A DNA stretch of 64,000 bases from Coleofasciculaceae cyanobacterium (GCA_036703275.1 DATNPK010000108.1:62001-126000); one strand, 5' to 3'; shown: positions 35,536 to 44,827, counted from the stretch's first letter. Notes: generated by a model not told the origin, from the letters alone. Program-made: numbers and translations.

Positions 35536-36672
35536 ATGATTGCCAATACTGACTCGATCGCTCGAGGTAGTGACTCTTATCAGCAGATTTCCTTAAATTA
35601 TCATTACAATCAGCCAGGTAGTATGCCAGGAACGATCTCGATTGCAGATCGGGCCAAACCGCCTGAAATTAATGTGATTGACTACAATCAAGATCAACAT
35701 AAGTATGCGACCAATTTAACCCCAGAAGAATGTGTTGCTTATCTTGATACAGAATCAGTTTCTTGGGTCGATGTTGGTGGTTTGGGCGACAAGCCGATCT
35801 TAGAACAACTGGCACAAGTATTTAATCTGCACCCTTTATTACTAGAAAATATAGTCAATGTTCCCCAACGCCCAAAACTAGAAGACTATCAAAACCAGTT
35901 GGTCTTAATTACCCAAATGGTTAATTTTGAAGTCAAGGGTAGAAGAGTCTGGCTAGAACAGGTTAGTTTTGTTTTAGGTGAAAATTATTTACTGACGGTA
36001 CAGGAAGAACCCGAACAAGACTGTTTTACTTCAGTACGCGATCGCTTGAGCAAGAGTAAAGGAATCATTCGTCACCAAAAAGCTGATTATCTAACTTACG
36101 CTCTTTGGGACACCATTATTGATAGTTATTTTCCCGTATTGGAAGTCTATGGTGAAAGAATTGAGGAATTAGAAGAACTAGTCTTAGGACGGCCTACAAG
36201 AACAACTTTAGCCCAAATTCACCAGATTAAGCGAGAACTTCTGGCTTTACGGCGTGCTATTTGGCCACAACGAGACGTGCTAAATATTTTAATTAGAGAT
36301 GGTCATCCTCTGATCGAAGAACACGTATTGCGTTATTTTAAAGACTGCTACGACCACACCGTACAAATCATCGATACTATCGAAATCTATCGAGAACTGT
36401 CATCGGGATTAATGGATGTCTACCTGTCGGCGGTTAGCAACAAAATGAACGAGGTGATGAAACTGCTAGCGGTAATTTCCACCATATTTATCCCTCTAAC
36501 CTTCGTAGCAGGAGTTTATGGCATGAACTTTAACACCGAAGTTTCTCCCTGGAATATGCCAGAGTTAGACTGGTATTGGGGGTATCCTCTGTGTTTGTCG
36601 GTTATGTTGGCGATCGCTCTTTTTTTAATTACTTACTTCTGGCGATTAGGCTGGTTTAAAAACAATTTTTGA
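35536..36672 (+). CDS. corA: CorA-family magnesium/cobalt channel
   Basis: 378 residues. The long cytoplasmic funnel domain (about 1-300) includes WVDVGGLGDKPILEQLAQVFNLHPLLLENI and NIVNVPQRPKLEDY. Two C-terminal TM helices flank the selectivity motif YGMNFN near 327-332 (GMN). The last helix is followed by a short basic tail (WRLGWFKNNF). All signs of a working CorA pentamer subunit for Mg2+ uptake are present. The 173-nt upstream region contains the MITE-like element. Confidence 0.92.
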   Translation: MIANTDSIARGSDSYQQISLNYHYNQPGSMPGTISIADRAKPPEINVIDYNQDQHKYATNLTPEECVAYLDTESVSWVDVGGLGDKPILEQLAQVFNLHPLLLENIVNVPQRPKLEDYQNQLVLITQMVNFEVKGRRVWLEQVSFVLGENYLLTVQEEPEQDCFTSVRDRLSKSKGIIRHQKADYLTYALWDTIIDSYFPVLEVYGERIEELEELVLGRPTRTTLAQIHQIKRELLALRRAIWPQRDVLNILIRDGHPLIEEHVLRYFKDCYDHTVQIIDTIEIYRELSSGLMDVYLSAVSNKMNEVMKLLAVISTIFIPLTFVAGVYGMNFNTEVSPWNMPELDWYWGYPLCLSVMLAIALFLITYFWRLGWFKNNF

Positions 36673-36692
36673 ATAAAAATATAGATCAATAG

Positions 36693-37097
36693 TTATTCGC
36701 AATGCCAAATTTCTGCATGACCCCGACGACGACCCATAATTGAACCAGCAGAATTAACATCTTGTTCATTTACTCGAACTAGTACCAAGTATTTTCCTCG
36801 GCTAAATAGTCGCTGGAAAAAGTTTTGAGCAACTTGATTAAAACTAAATATTTCTTGATTAAAGTAGCTAATAGTAGTTACTTCAGGCAACCAAGAATAA
36901 CGTTGGCAATTTCGAGCAATTAGGGTAACTAGGTTAGTAGGAAAACCTTCATCTCTCAACTCTTCTAAGGCTACTTTGACATCTCGATGATGGGAGAAAA
37001 CTCCCACTACATGAGTTGCATTCGGATCACTTTTCTCTATTTTTCCCAACTCTAAAATGCTAGATAAAGATATATGTGAATCTAAAAATGTTTTCAT
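36693..37097 (-). CDS. General stress protein 17M-like domain protein
   Basis: 134 residues. HVVGVFSHHRDVKVALEELRDEGFPTNLVTLIAR near 30-63 fits the ferredoxin-like fold domain of YflT/GSP17M proteins, in which a small subunit begins VGVF-x-x-x-x-x-A-x-x-A-x-x-x-L. The C-terminal part (GKYLVLVRVNEQDVNSA..RRGHAEIWHCE) forms the second half of the domain. It is likely a soluble stress-linked protein. It converges with corA, 20 nt apart. Confidence 0.65.
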   Translation of the reverse strand: MKTFLDSHISLSSILELGKIEKSDPNATHVVGVFSHHRDVKVALEELRDEGFPTNLVTLIARNCQRYSWLPEVTTISYFNQEIFSFNQVAQNFFQRLFSRGKYLVLVRVNEQDVNSAGSIMGRRRGHAEIWHCE

Positions 37098-37401
37098 GAG
37101 TCAATAGTAAAAATCTCGATATGCTTTAGATTAGCAATCAGATATGTCAAGTCAATGGCAAAGTGATGACGATTTAGCGTAAAGCTTTTTGGCGCAAATT
37201 ATTGTGGGGTAATTTAACTCTGGCGAGGATGATTCTAACTTTTTTTGGCTTCTAGTTTGGCTGTTATGGAAGTGCGATCGCTTGTTCATCTGACCTAGGC
37301 GATCGCTCCTTCATAGTTGGGAATTTAATTAAATTTAAGGTCTTTACCTCTATCGTACCTATTTCATTGCGATTGGCAAGCTAGTATGCGGAGCGAAATC
37401 A

Positions 37402-37753
37402 CCAGTTATTTAGCTGACAATCGGTATTGCTCGATACTAAAGTAAATATACGACGATTCTCTAGCTGTAAACCTTTGATTTCGCTTTGCATTGTCTTAAT
37501 GTCAGTTTGCATTGTACGCATCACACCCATTAAAGATTTCGGTAGCTCGATCTATATTTTGCGTAAGGCGATCTAGATTAATATCTTGAGTAGCGATCGC
37601 ATCAGCGTTAGCTTCGACTTTTTGACTAATACGATCGACTGTTTAATTAGTGGCATCGTTTTTTGCCGTAGTACGATGGCTGAGTTTGATAGCTGATTCT
37701 AATAATTTTTCGCTCTGGGTTAATTTTTATGTCGGTGTAAGTTCTTGAGGCAT
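37402..37753 (-). pseudogene. Decayed small coiled-coil protein gene
   Basis: On the minus strand from ATG 37753 the frame reads MPQELTPT, stop, KLTQSEKLLESAIKLSHRTTAKNDATN, stop, TVDRISQKVEANADAIATQD and INLDRLTQNIDRATEIF. A frame change then gives MGVMRTMQTDIKTMQSEIKG and LQLENRRIFTL. Two stops and one frameshift make it a pseudogene. The protein was an amphipathic coiled coil with a heptad-like Ile/Leu pattern, as in small cyanobacterial proteins of unknown function often found near IS or phage genes. Apart from it, the 37098-37909 stretch shows only HIP1 octamers. Confidence 0.6.
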
Positions 37754-37921
37754 CTTAGATTAAAAACTTGTTTAATTAAATTTATTATATGGCGATCGCC
37801 AAGCGTACTCTTTAAGTGTGGTTTTGGTAGAGAACTTTATGAACCAGATTATAATTTCATCTAGACAGACTAGCCACAATATTCACTATTCACTTGCAAG
37901 ATGTAACAGTTGAATAATAAT

Positions 37922-38704
37922 ATGCAGCGTCACTTTAAAATTTTACGTTTATTTTGGTCTACGGCGATCGCCGCAGAATTAGAGTATCGTCTCAATTTTG
38001 TCATAGCCACCGTTACGAGCATTGCGAATTTAGTCGGTAGTCTGTTTGGGCTATTTTTGTTTTACCGTACTGGCTATACTTTTGAGGGCTGGAGTTGGGA
38101 AGAAGCCACGATTGTTTTGGGTTTATTTACCCTATTACAAGGATTCTCCGCTACTTTTCTAGTGCCCAACCTTAACAGTATTGTCACGCAAGTCGAACAG
38201 GGAACATTAGACTTTGTGTTGCTCAAACCGATTAGCAGTCAGTTTTGGCTTTCGACTAAAACCATTTCCCCTTGGGGTTTACCCGATTTGCTATTTGGCA
38301 CAATTTTAATAATCTATGCAGGCAATAGTTTAGGTTTGGCTTGGTATAACTATTTAGCTAGTTTAATTCCCTTGAGTTTTGGTATTGTTATTCTTTATAG
38401 CCTTTGGTTTATCTTGGGCGCAACCAGCATTTGGTTTGTCAAAGTTTATAACGTTACCGAAGTTTTGCGAGGATTTTTAGAAGCAGGGCGTTATCCCATG
38501 GTTGCTTATCCCGCTGTTTATCGCTTCTTTTTCACTTTCGTTGTACCTGTAGCTTTCTTAACTACCGTTCCCGCCCAGGCAATGCTTGACCGTAGTGAAC
38601 TAACCTGGAGTATTGGTGCTGCTATCCTAGCAGGTATTTTATTTATTTTCTCCATCTTTTTCTGGCGGTTTGCTCTACGCTTCTATACCAGTGCCTCTAG
38701 TTAA
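37922..38704 (+). CDS. ABC-2 type transporter permease (DUF990-like)
   Basis: About 260 residues with six membrane helices (about 25-45, 55-75, 110-125, 135-165, 185-205, 228-250). FWSTAIAAELEYRLNFVIATVTSIANLVGSLFG at the start and TQVEQGTLDFVLLKPISSQFWLS near 80-105 are typical of this permease family. A TTG four codons upstream (37910) is in frame, but the ATG at 37922 gives the usual MQRHFKILRLFW start. The partner ATPase and second permease are not next to it, so it must join with subunits encoded elsewhere. Confidence 0.82.
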   Translation: MQRHFKILRLFWSTAIAAELEYRLNFVIATVTSIANLVGSLFGLFLFYRTGYTFEGWSWEEATIVLGLFTLLQGFSATFLVPNLNSIVTQVEQGTLDFVLLKPISSQFWLSTKTISPWGLPDLLFGTILIIYAGNSLGLAWYNYLASLIPLSFGIVILYSLWFILGATSIWFVKVYNVTEVLRGFLEAGRYPMVAYPAVYRFFFTFVVPVAFLTTVPAQAMLDRSELTWSIGAAILAGILFIFSIFFWRFALRFYTSASS

Positions 38705-38732
38705 AGCCGCTCGAGTTGACAAAGTTATTAAG

Positions 38733-38752
38733 CTTTTAGCTTTTAGCTTTTA
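38733..38752. repeat. Short tandem repeat AGCTTTT x3
   Basis: Three adjoining copies of the heptamer AGCTTTT follow the ABC-2 permease gene. Heptameric tandem repeats of this kind occur at several intergenic sites in the window. Confidence 0.6.
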
Positions 38753-38840
38753 AATAATATAAGAGAGATGAATATCATAATACTACAATGTGTAGTTGGC
38801 AAGCCCATTAATCATCCATGTTCATCTGCGTTCATGTGTG

Positions 38841-39060
38841 CGAGGCGGAGGACGGACGAGAAGCTTATACTAAAGCATATGCGAAGCGGTATGCTAAAGC
38901 ACTAGCTCCGCGTCGTCCTTTAGGACATCGTCCGAAGGTGTCTATCACGGACGAAAGGATACCGCTTCGCGTCGCGAAGCTAGTCCTTTAGGGCATCGTC
39001 CGAAGGTGTCCTTTAGGATACACCTGCGGATATACCATGCACGGGAATCCTTTAGGGCTA
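38841..39060. repeat. Dense cluster of palindromic interspersed repeats
   Basis: About 220 bp made almost wholly of the modules GCGAAGCGGTATGCTAAAGC, TCCTTTAGGA and GCGTCGCGAAGC. Two 28-bp direct repeats that begin GTCCTTTAGGACATCGTCCG lie at 38915-38942 and 38983-39010 with one mismatch. The region lies between the ABC-2 permease gene and the convergent ktrA. No coding frame is present. From 39061 to 39164 I see nothing more. Confidence 0.85.
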
Positions 39061-39164
39061 GTCATAGACGGGGACTTTTTTTCTACAGCTAGATCTAAAA
39101 CGGCTCAGTCCACCACTAAATCTTTAATTACTTTTACCCCATGGTATACAACTGCAAATTCAGC

Positions 39165-39854
39165 TTAAATTGGTAATTTCTGAAGATTTTTATTACTGCC
39201 AATTACTACCATAATCAATCCTTTTTTAAGTACTTGTCCAGGACTAGGATTAGTAACAAACTTATCGCCATTACCAATCGCCAAAACGTTTAAACCAAAC
39301 CGTTTACGTAGATCTAATTGAGACAGGGTTTGACCATGAAAAGAATCTGGTACTAAAATTTCGACAATGCTGTTTTCCGTATCCAGTTCAAAACGCTCCA
39401 AAAATCCAGGCTGAGTTAGAGTACTAGCCAAAGCGCAACCAGCCTCATGTTCAGGAAAGACGACTCGGTCTGCCCCGACTCTTTTCAATACTTTGCCGTG
39501 AATCTCCGAAGAAGCTTTGGCTATTACCTGTTCAACTCCCGCCTCTTTAACATTAAGAGTAGTAATAATACTTTCTTGGAGATAGTTGCCAATAGCCACA
39601 ATTACCGTATCCATTTCAAAGATACCTGCTTCTTTAAGCGCTCCAGGATCGGTTGAATCTAATTGAATCGCATGGGAAGCTACTTTTTGAGATAAAACCT
39701 GAGTAACTAATTTTTCGTCAATATCTGTCCCTAAAACTTCATAGCCCATTTTGTGTAGGGAAGTGCAGACGGCTCTGCCAAAGCGTCCTAACCCAATCAC
39801 TCCAAACTGGCGACTTGCGCCACGAGAGCTAGTCAAAAAATTGAGAGATTTCAA
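39165..39854 (-). CDS. ktrA: RCK-domain potassium uptake regulatory subunit (KtrA/TrkA-like)
   Basis: 229 residues. RCK_N Rossmann domain: FGVIGLGRFGRAVCTSL near 17-33 (GxGxxG), then LGTDIDEKLV, with the acidic residue at the end of the second strand for adenosine binding. SHAIQLDSTDPGALKEAGI and DTVIVAIGNYLQESIITTL follow, then the RCK_C domain (about 150-229). It gates a Ktr/Trk K+ channel in response to nucleotides. The channel subunit is not adjacent, as is usual in cyanobacteria, where ktrA, ktrB and ktrE can be scattered. Confidence 0.88.
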   Translation of the reverse strand: MKSLNFLTSSRGASRQFGVIGLGRFGRAVCTSLHKMGYEVLGTDIDEKLVTQVLSQKVASHAIQLDSTDPGALKEAGIFEMDTVIVAIGNYLQESIITTLNVKEAGVEQVIAKASSEIHGKVLKRVGADRVVFPEHEAGCALASTLTQPGFLERFELDTENSIVEILVPDSFHGQTLSQLDLRKRFGLNVLAIGNGDKFVTNPSPGQVLKKGLIMVVIGSNKNLQKLPI

Positions 39855-40040
39855 TGCCTCTTACCTGAATAATTCTAACTATATGGCATTTTAATCTATG
39901 GAGATTAATTACGAAAATTTTTAATAATTACCAACTAAAATTTCAGCCAACTTATATTTGAGGCAATCTGCTAGATATGGATAAAATATAAATTCGCGTC
40001 TAAAGTATTAATTTGATTTTGTTTACCCATTAAAAGTTTA

Positions 40041-41810
40041 ATGACTGAAGCCACTGCTATTCGTCAGCCCAAACCCACCAACAAGACAGCGACTATATTC
40101 TACCAAGTTGCTATGTCTCAACCTGCTTCCCACCTGTTTGAAGTTACGCTACAGGTCAATAATTGGCAGTCAGCAACTTTAGATTTAAAAATGCCAGTGT
40201 GGACTCCTGGTTCTTATTTAATTAGAGAATATGCTAGATATCTTCAAGATTTTTCGGCGCAGGATAATAATGGTGAGAATTTGTCGAGTAAAAAGCTCGG
40301 GAAAAATTACTGGCAAGTAACAACAGCAGGTGCTTCTAAAATAAAGGTTAGCTATCGAATTTATGCTAATGACTTAACGGTACGCACCAATCATTTAGAT
40401 ACTACTCATGGTTATTTCAATGGTGCAGCACTATTTTTCTTTATTCCAGGATTAGAACAGCAGCCAATTAAGGTGGAAGTCATTCCACCCGAGTCAGATT
40501 GGCACGTAACTACCGCCCTCCCTAAGGTACAAGGAGAAGCCAATACTTTTCTGGCTTCAGATTTTGATACTTTAGTTGATACTCCTGTAGAAGTCGGTAC
40601 ACAGCAGGTATACGATTTTGAGGTATTGGGTAAGCCTCATGCTCTAGCGGTTTGGAGTAAAGGTAATGCTAATCCCGAACAAATAATTGCCGATACGACC
40701 AAAGTAATTCAAGTAGAAGCCGAGATGTTTGGCGGCTTGCCCTATGAACGGTATCTATTTCTGTTGCACCTGTCGGGTAGTGGTTATGGTGGTTTAGAAC
40801 ATAAGAACTGCTGTACTTTAAATTATCCCCGATTTGGTTTCGGCGATCGCGAAAAATATGAACGCTTTATCCAGTTAGTAGCTCACGAATTCTTCCATCT
40901 ATGGAACGTCAAACGTATTCGACCTAAAGCTTTAGAAACTTTTGATTACGAAGCTGAAAACTACACCACATCTTTGTGGTTTTGTGAAGGGACAACCAGC
41001 TATTACGATCTGATCATTCCGCTACGGGCAGGAATTTATAACCGCACAACCTGTCTGAGCAAGTTAAGCAAAGATATAACTAAATATCTTAATACTATTG
41101 GACGTACCGTACAGCCTTTGGGCGAATCTAGCTATGATGCCTGGATTAAACTCTATCGTCGTCATGCTAACAGCGATAACGATCAGATTTCCTATTATCT
41201 CAAAGGACAGTTAGTTTCCCTGCTGCTCGATCTTTTAATTAGAGCTAAACATAATAATAAGCGATCGCTTGACGATGTAATGCGATTGATGTGGTCACGT
41301 TTTGGACAAAAAGAAATTGGCTTTAGCGAAACACAGTTAAGGAACGTCATTGCCGAGGTTGCCGAAGCAGATTTAAATGATTTCTTCGCTCGCTACATCG
41401 AAACTACCGAAGAATTACCCTTTAATGACTATTTGGACCCCTTTGGCTTATACTTGAAAACTGTTGCTGAATCAGATATTCCTTACTTAGGAATTAAAGT
41501 ACAGTCACAAAATAATCGGGAAGTGATCCAATTTGTCGCTGCCGAATCTCCCGCAGCATTAGGGGGAATTGATGCCCTCGATGAGCTACTAGCTATTGAT
41601 GGTATCAAGGTTGATGCGAAGTCTTTAAACGAAAGGTTAAAAGACTATCAGGTAAAAGATACTATTGAGGTTACGGTGTTTCATCAAGATGAATTAAAAA
41701 CTTTACCTGTTATCCTAGCTAAATCTCAATCTAACCAGTACGAATTAACGGTTAAAGATAATTTATCCCCAATTCAGCAACAGAATCTGACAGGATGGCT
41801 TGGGAAATAG
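40041..41810 (+). CDS. M61-family peptidase (glycyl aminopeptidase-like) with C-terminal PDZ domain
   Basis: 589 residues. The N-terminal beta domain (about 20-180) includes MPVWTPGSYLIREYARYLQD, conserved in M61. The zinc site is VAHEFFHLWNVKRIRP near 281 (HExxH), with the third ligand in LWFCEGTTSYYDL near 316. FYLDPFGL-type spacing leads into a PDZ domain at about 475-560 (PYLGIKVQS, ESPAALGGIDALDELLAIDGIKV). No signal peptide is visible, so it is probably cytoplasmic. A GGCAAG-CTTGCC stem-loop lies 36 nt after the stop. Confidence 0.88.
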   Translation: MTEATAIRQPKPTNKTATIFYQVAMSQPASHLFEVTLQVNNWQSATLDLKMPVWTPGSYLIREYARYLQDFSAQDNNGENLSSKKLGKNYWQVTTAGASKIKVSYRIYANDLTVRTNHLDTTHGYFNGAALFFFIPGLEQQPIKVEVIPPESDWHVTTALPKVQGEANTFLASDFDTLVDTPVEVGTQQVYDFEVLGKPHALAVWSKGNANPEQIIADTTKVIQVEAEMFGGLPYERYLFLLHLSGSGYGGLEHKNCCTLNYPRFGFGDREKYERFIQLVAHEFFHLWNVKRIRPKALETFDYEAENYTTSLWFCEGTTSYYDLIIPLRAGIYNRTTCLSKLSKDITKYLNTIGRTVQPLGESSYDAWIKLYRRHANSDNDQISYYLKGQLVSLLLDLLIRAKHNNKRSLDDVMRLMWSRFGQKEIGFSETQLRNVIAEVAEADLNDFFARYIETTEELPFNDYLDPFGLYLKTVAESDIPYLGIKVQSQNNREVIQFVAAESPAALGGIDALDELLAIDGIKVDAKSLNERLKDYQVKDTIEVTVFHQDELKTLPVILAKSQSNQYELTVKDNLSPIQQQNLTGWLGK

Positions 41811-41924
41811 CTTAAAGATAATAAACGTGAATTGGTTAGAGGCAAGGCAGTCTCTTGCCCAGACAAAAGTTAAATACAAAAGTTAAAAAGTAGTCAGCCC
41901 CGTCAAGTAGGATCGGGATAATCA

Positions 41925-42842
41925 ATGCTTATGCACAATTTTTTAGAAACAGCCTATTTTCAAAACAAATTTGTTCCTTTTGAACAGGCAAATATATCTA
42001 TTGCCACTCATGCGCTACATTACGGAACTGGCGCTTTTGGTGGAATGAGAGGTATTCCCGATCCAGAAAACCCCGAGCGAGTCTTATTATTTAGATTGGA
42101 TCGTCATTGTACTCGTTTAAGCGACAGTGCCAAGCTGCTTAATTACGATTTACCTGCGGACAAAATACAGCAAATAATTATTGATTTTGTTAAGAAAAAT
42201 AAACCTGATAAATCTTTTTATATTCGACCTTTCGTCTATACTTCAGATTTAGGTATTGCTCCGCGACTGCATAAAATCGAAAAAGACTTTTTGATTTATG
42301 GTTTAGAGTTGGGCGATTACTTGCCCCCCGACGGTATTAGCTGTCGCATCAGTTCTTGGTATCGCCAAGAAGACCGCAGTTTGCCCCTACGCGGTAAAAT
42401 TAGCGGGGCATATATTACCTCTTCTTTAGCTAAAACCGAAGCAGTTGAATCTGGTTTTGATGAAGCAATTCTGATGAATTCTCAAGGTAAAGTTTGTGAA
42501 GCTTCAGGCATGAATATTTTTATCGTCAGAAACAATCAATTAATTACGCCTGGGTTTAATCAAGACATTTTAGAAGGAATTACTAGAGACAGCATCTTAA
42601 CTATTGCTAAAGACTTGGGTATCGAAACTGTAGAAAGAGCGATCGATAAAACCGAATTATTTATTGCTGAAGAAGTATTTTTAAGCGGAACAGCAGCCAA
42701 AGTAACTCCCGTTAAAAAAATAGAAAACTATGATTTATCTACCGATAGACCAATTACCGAAAAAATCAAGCATAAACTAACGGCAATTACTAAAAATCAA
42801 GAGCCAAAATACCAGAATTGGATTTATACAGTTGATTTTTAA
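41925..42842 (+). CDS. ilvE: Branched-chain amino acid aminotransferase (PLP fold type IV)
   Basis: 305 residues. Fold-type IV signs: ISIATHALHYGTGAFGGMRG near 25-44, LFRLDRHCTRLSDSAKLL, SFYIRPFVYTSDLGI, PLRGKISGAYITSSLAKTEAVESGFDEAILMN near 153-185 with the PLP-binding Lys in RGK, and FLSGTAAKVTPV near 262. It makes the last step in Leu, Ile and Val synthesis. Two in-frame ATGs (41925 and 41931) are possible starts. The gene stands alone. Confidence 0.9.
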   Translation: MLMHNFLETAYFQNKFVPFEQANISIATHALHYGTGAFGGMRGIPDPENPERVLLFRLDRHCTRLSDSAKLLNYDLPADKIQQIIIDFVKKNKPDKSFYIRPFVYTSDLGIAPRLHKIEKDFLIYGLELGDYLPPDGISCRISSWYRQEDRSLPLRGKISGAYITSSLAKTEAVESGFDEAILMNSQGKVCEASGMNIFIVRNNQLITPGFNQDILEGITRDSILTIAKDLGIETVERAIDKTELFIAEEVFLSGTAAKVTPVKKIENYDLSTDRPITEKIKHKLTAITKNQEPKYQNWIYTVDF

Positions 42843-43077
42843 GCAATTAAAAATATAAGTTTTTTCCAGTTGCTAATTATTTGGTAAATGTCTCAAAGGT
42901 AGAGGTAAAATCTGTGATTTTATAGGTTGGATGAAAACGCGTTAACCATTCAAAAGCATACTTATCGATCGGTTTAAATTCTTGTTCGATAGTTTGAGAA
43001 GTAGAGGAACGATTAACCGATTTTGAAGCTATATCTCAACTGTTTTGAGCGTATTGAAGGTAGTCAATATTAGTTTC

Positions 43078-43485
43078 TTATATAGAGCTGATTTTAATTA
43101 AAGCTTTATACAAATCTTTTAATTCCTCGAGATATTTTTTATGAATATCAATAACATATTGATAAGAGCCGATGGTAAACTTAATTTGAACGTCAAGATT
43201 GATAGTTTCTGCGGTTTGCAAAACTACATTTTGGATGGCATATTTACCGTAGTTTAAACGTTTTAAAGTTTGCTTTTTACTCACGGCGGATGTTCCGTCA
43301 ATATGAATTAAAGCCCTATTGGTAAAGCAGTACTCGTCTGTCTTAGATTTAATTAAAAAAAAGATTTTTTCTTTCTCTTCTTGCAAAATAAAATCGTCAG
43401 ATTCTACCTTGTCAAAATCTTCTGGTTTGACAATAATTCCAATATCACTTAGACCAAGAACATCAGAAGCAATTCTTTTAAACAT
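43078..43485 (-). CDS. Bacterial PH-domain protein (DUF1696/bPH_1-like)
   Basis: 135 residues. The pattern FILQEEKEKIFFLIKSKTDEYCFTNRALIHIDG near 32-64 and KRLNYGKYAIQNVVLQTA near 78-95 matches small bacterial pleckstrin-homology proteins of the YvbH type, with a beta sandwich and a C-terminal helix (KYLEELKDLYKALIKI). The function of the family is unclear; it may bind lipids or proteins. It is flanked by 235 and 283 nt of non-coding DNA in which I see no further feature. Confidence 0.7.
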   Translation of the reverse strand: MFKRIASDVLGLSDIGIIVKPEDFDKVESDDFILQEEKEKIFFLIKSKTDEYCFTNRALIHIDGTSAVSKKQTLKRLNYGKYAIQNVVLQTAETINLDVQIKFTIGSYQYVIDIHKKYLEELKDLYKALIKISSI

Positions 43486-43768
43486 ATAGCATTGCTCAAT
43501 ATTATGCTGATTATCCTGAAAAAATTAGAGTATAGCTTTTAACCTCATGGATTGGCAGTAAATCTTTAAGAATCTAAATCGCAGTAGCTTAAATTGCCTT
43601 AAAGATTGTCTTAAACTATGTGGCGATCGCCTTTCATTATGACATCGAATATAAATTAAATTAAGTTTTACAGTCTGTCTTTGGACAGGGGCAGAGGTTT
43701 TTCGATACTATAAAAAATTATTATTGTATTAGTTGCAAAACTAGTCACTATTAATTTTTTTTAAATCG

Positions 43769-44827
43769 ATGTTTTTAGCATTTAAGCGAAAATCTTTATT
43801 ACTAGCCATAGGCATTGCCTTTAGTGCTTACGGTCATGTCCAGGCTCAAACTAATACTCAAGACGTGGCAATTAACTTTGAAGCCTGGGTGGGCGATCGC
43901 GAATTTTCCTGTGGCGAGAGCTATGAGAACATAGGTACTGCTGAGTCGACAATCACTCCCACTGACTTCCGCTTCTATGTATCCAATGTCGCTTTAATTG
44001 ATGAAGATGGTAACGCTGTTCCCCTCGAACTAGAACAAGACGGCAAATGGCAACATGAAAAGGTGGCTCTACTAGACTTTGAAGATGGAACTAGTGCCTG
44101 TGATAACGGTACAGCAGAAATGAGAACGATGGTAGTCGGCACAGTACCCGAAGGTAACTATCAAAGCCTCCAGTTTACTATGGGCGTACCAGAACAACTC
44201 AACCATGAAGATGCGGCGATCGCACCTTCTCCCCTCAACCTGACTTCGATGTGGTGGAATTGGCAGGGGGGTTATAAGTTTTTGCGGGTAGACTTAGAAA
44301 CCGAACAGGCGATTGCTAATGTATCACAAACCAGCCACAGTCAAACTACTCAAAGTCAAGCTGGTGAGGATAATGTGCAAATAAATGAGCAAACTACTAA
44401 CACCAGCAGCGAACGGGGAAGCCAGACTACGACTCAAACTAGCAACCAAACTAGTATTTTCAAGAATGGACAGGGTACTCATCAACAAACCAGCAGTACT
44501 ACTCATCAAGATGCAGGCAGTAATGCTTACTCAATTCATTTAGGTAGTACTGGATGTTCAGATTCAGCCCAAAGCGATTTGTTCGGCTGTGCTAATTCCA
44601 ATCGCGTTAGCGTGGTGTTGGAAGATTTTAATCCTGAAGATAATGTGGTTATTGCCGATTTAGCCGAGCTTTTAGCCCAAAGCGACTTGACTACTAACCA
44701 GGCTGATACGCCTACTGGCTGTATGTCTTCCCCTGAAGATAGTGATTGTATGCCAATCATGCAAAATCTCAATCTGTCTTCTAACAACACAGCAGAATCA
44801 GGGCAATATTTCTTCTTTGTTGAGTAG
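43769..44827 (+). CDS. mbnP: MbnP-family periplasmic copper-binding protein (four-Cys metallo-mystery pair partner)
   Basis: 352 residues. Signal peptide about 1-27 (LLLAIGIAFSAYGHVQA). The MbnP pattern is clear: FSCGESY (Cys48), FRFYVSNVALID, VALLDFEDGTSAC (Cys111), VPEGNYQSLQFTMGVPEQLNH, then LTSMWWNWQGGYKFLRVD near 158-175, IHLGSTGCSD (Cys263), FGC (Cys274), and CMSSPEDSDC (Cys318, Cys327). In characterised pairs a tryptophan of this protein is oxidised to kynurenine by the partner MbnH and the site binds copper; Trp162, 163 and 165 are the candidates here. Unusual is an insert at about 177-252, between GYKFLRVD and YSIHLGSTGC, built of Gln, Thr and Ser with QTS/TQT repeats. The mbnH gene follows after 83 nt. 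Confidence 0.87.
   Translation: MFLAFKRKSLLLAIGIAFSAYGHVQAQTNTQDVAINFEAWVGDREFSCGESYENIGTAESTITPTDFRFYVSNVALIDEDGNAVPLELEQDGKWQHEKVALLDFEDGTSACDNGTAEMRTMVVGTVPEGNYQSLQFTMGVPEQLNHEDAAIAPSPLNLTSMWWNWQGGYKFLRVDLETEQAIANVSQTSHSQTTQSQAGEDNVQINEQTTNTSSERGSQTTTQTSNQTSIFKNGQGTHQQTSSTTHQDAGSNAYSIHLGSTGCSDSAQSDLFGCANSNRVSVVLEDFNPEDNVVIADLAELLAQSDLTTNQADTPTGCMSSPEDSDCMPIMQNLNLSSNNTAESGQYFFFVE

Noticed and set aside
37098-37401. Plus-strand short frame MSSQWQSDDDLA as a small gene
   Set aside because: It ends after 12 codons, with stops in the following protein-like stretch, and has no ribosome-binding site.
38841-39060. CRISPR array
   Set aside because: Repeats are palindromic modules of uneven size and order, without regular unique spacers, and no cas gene is near.
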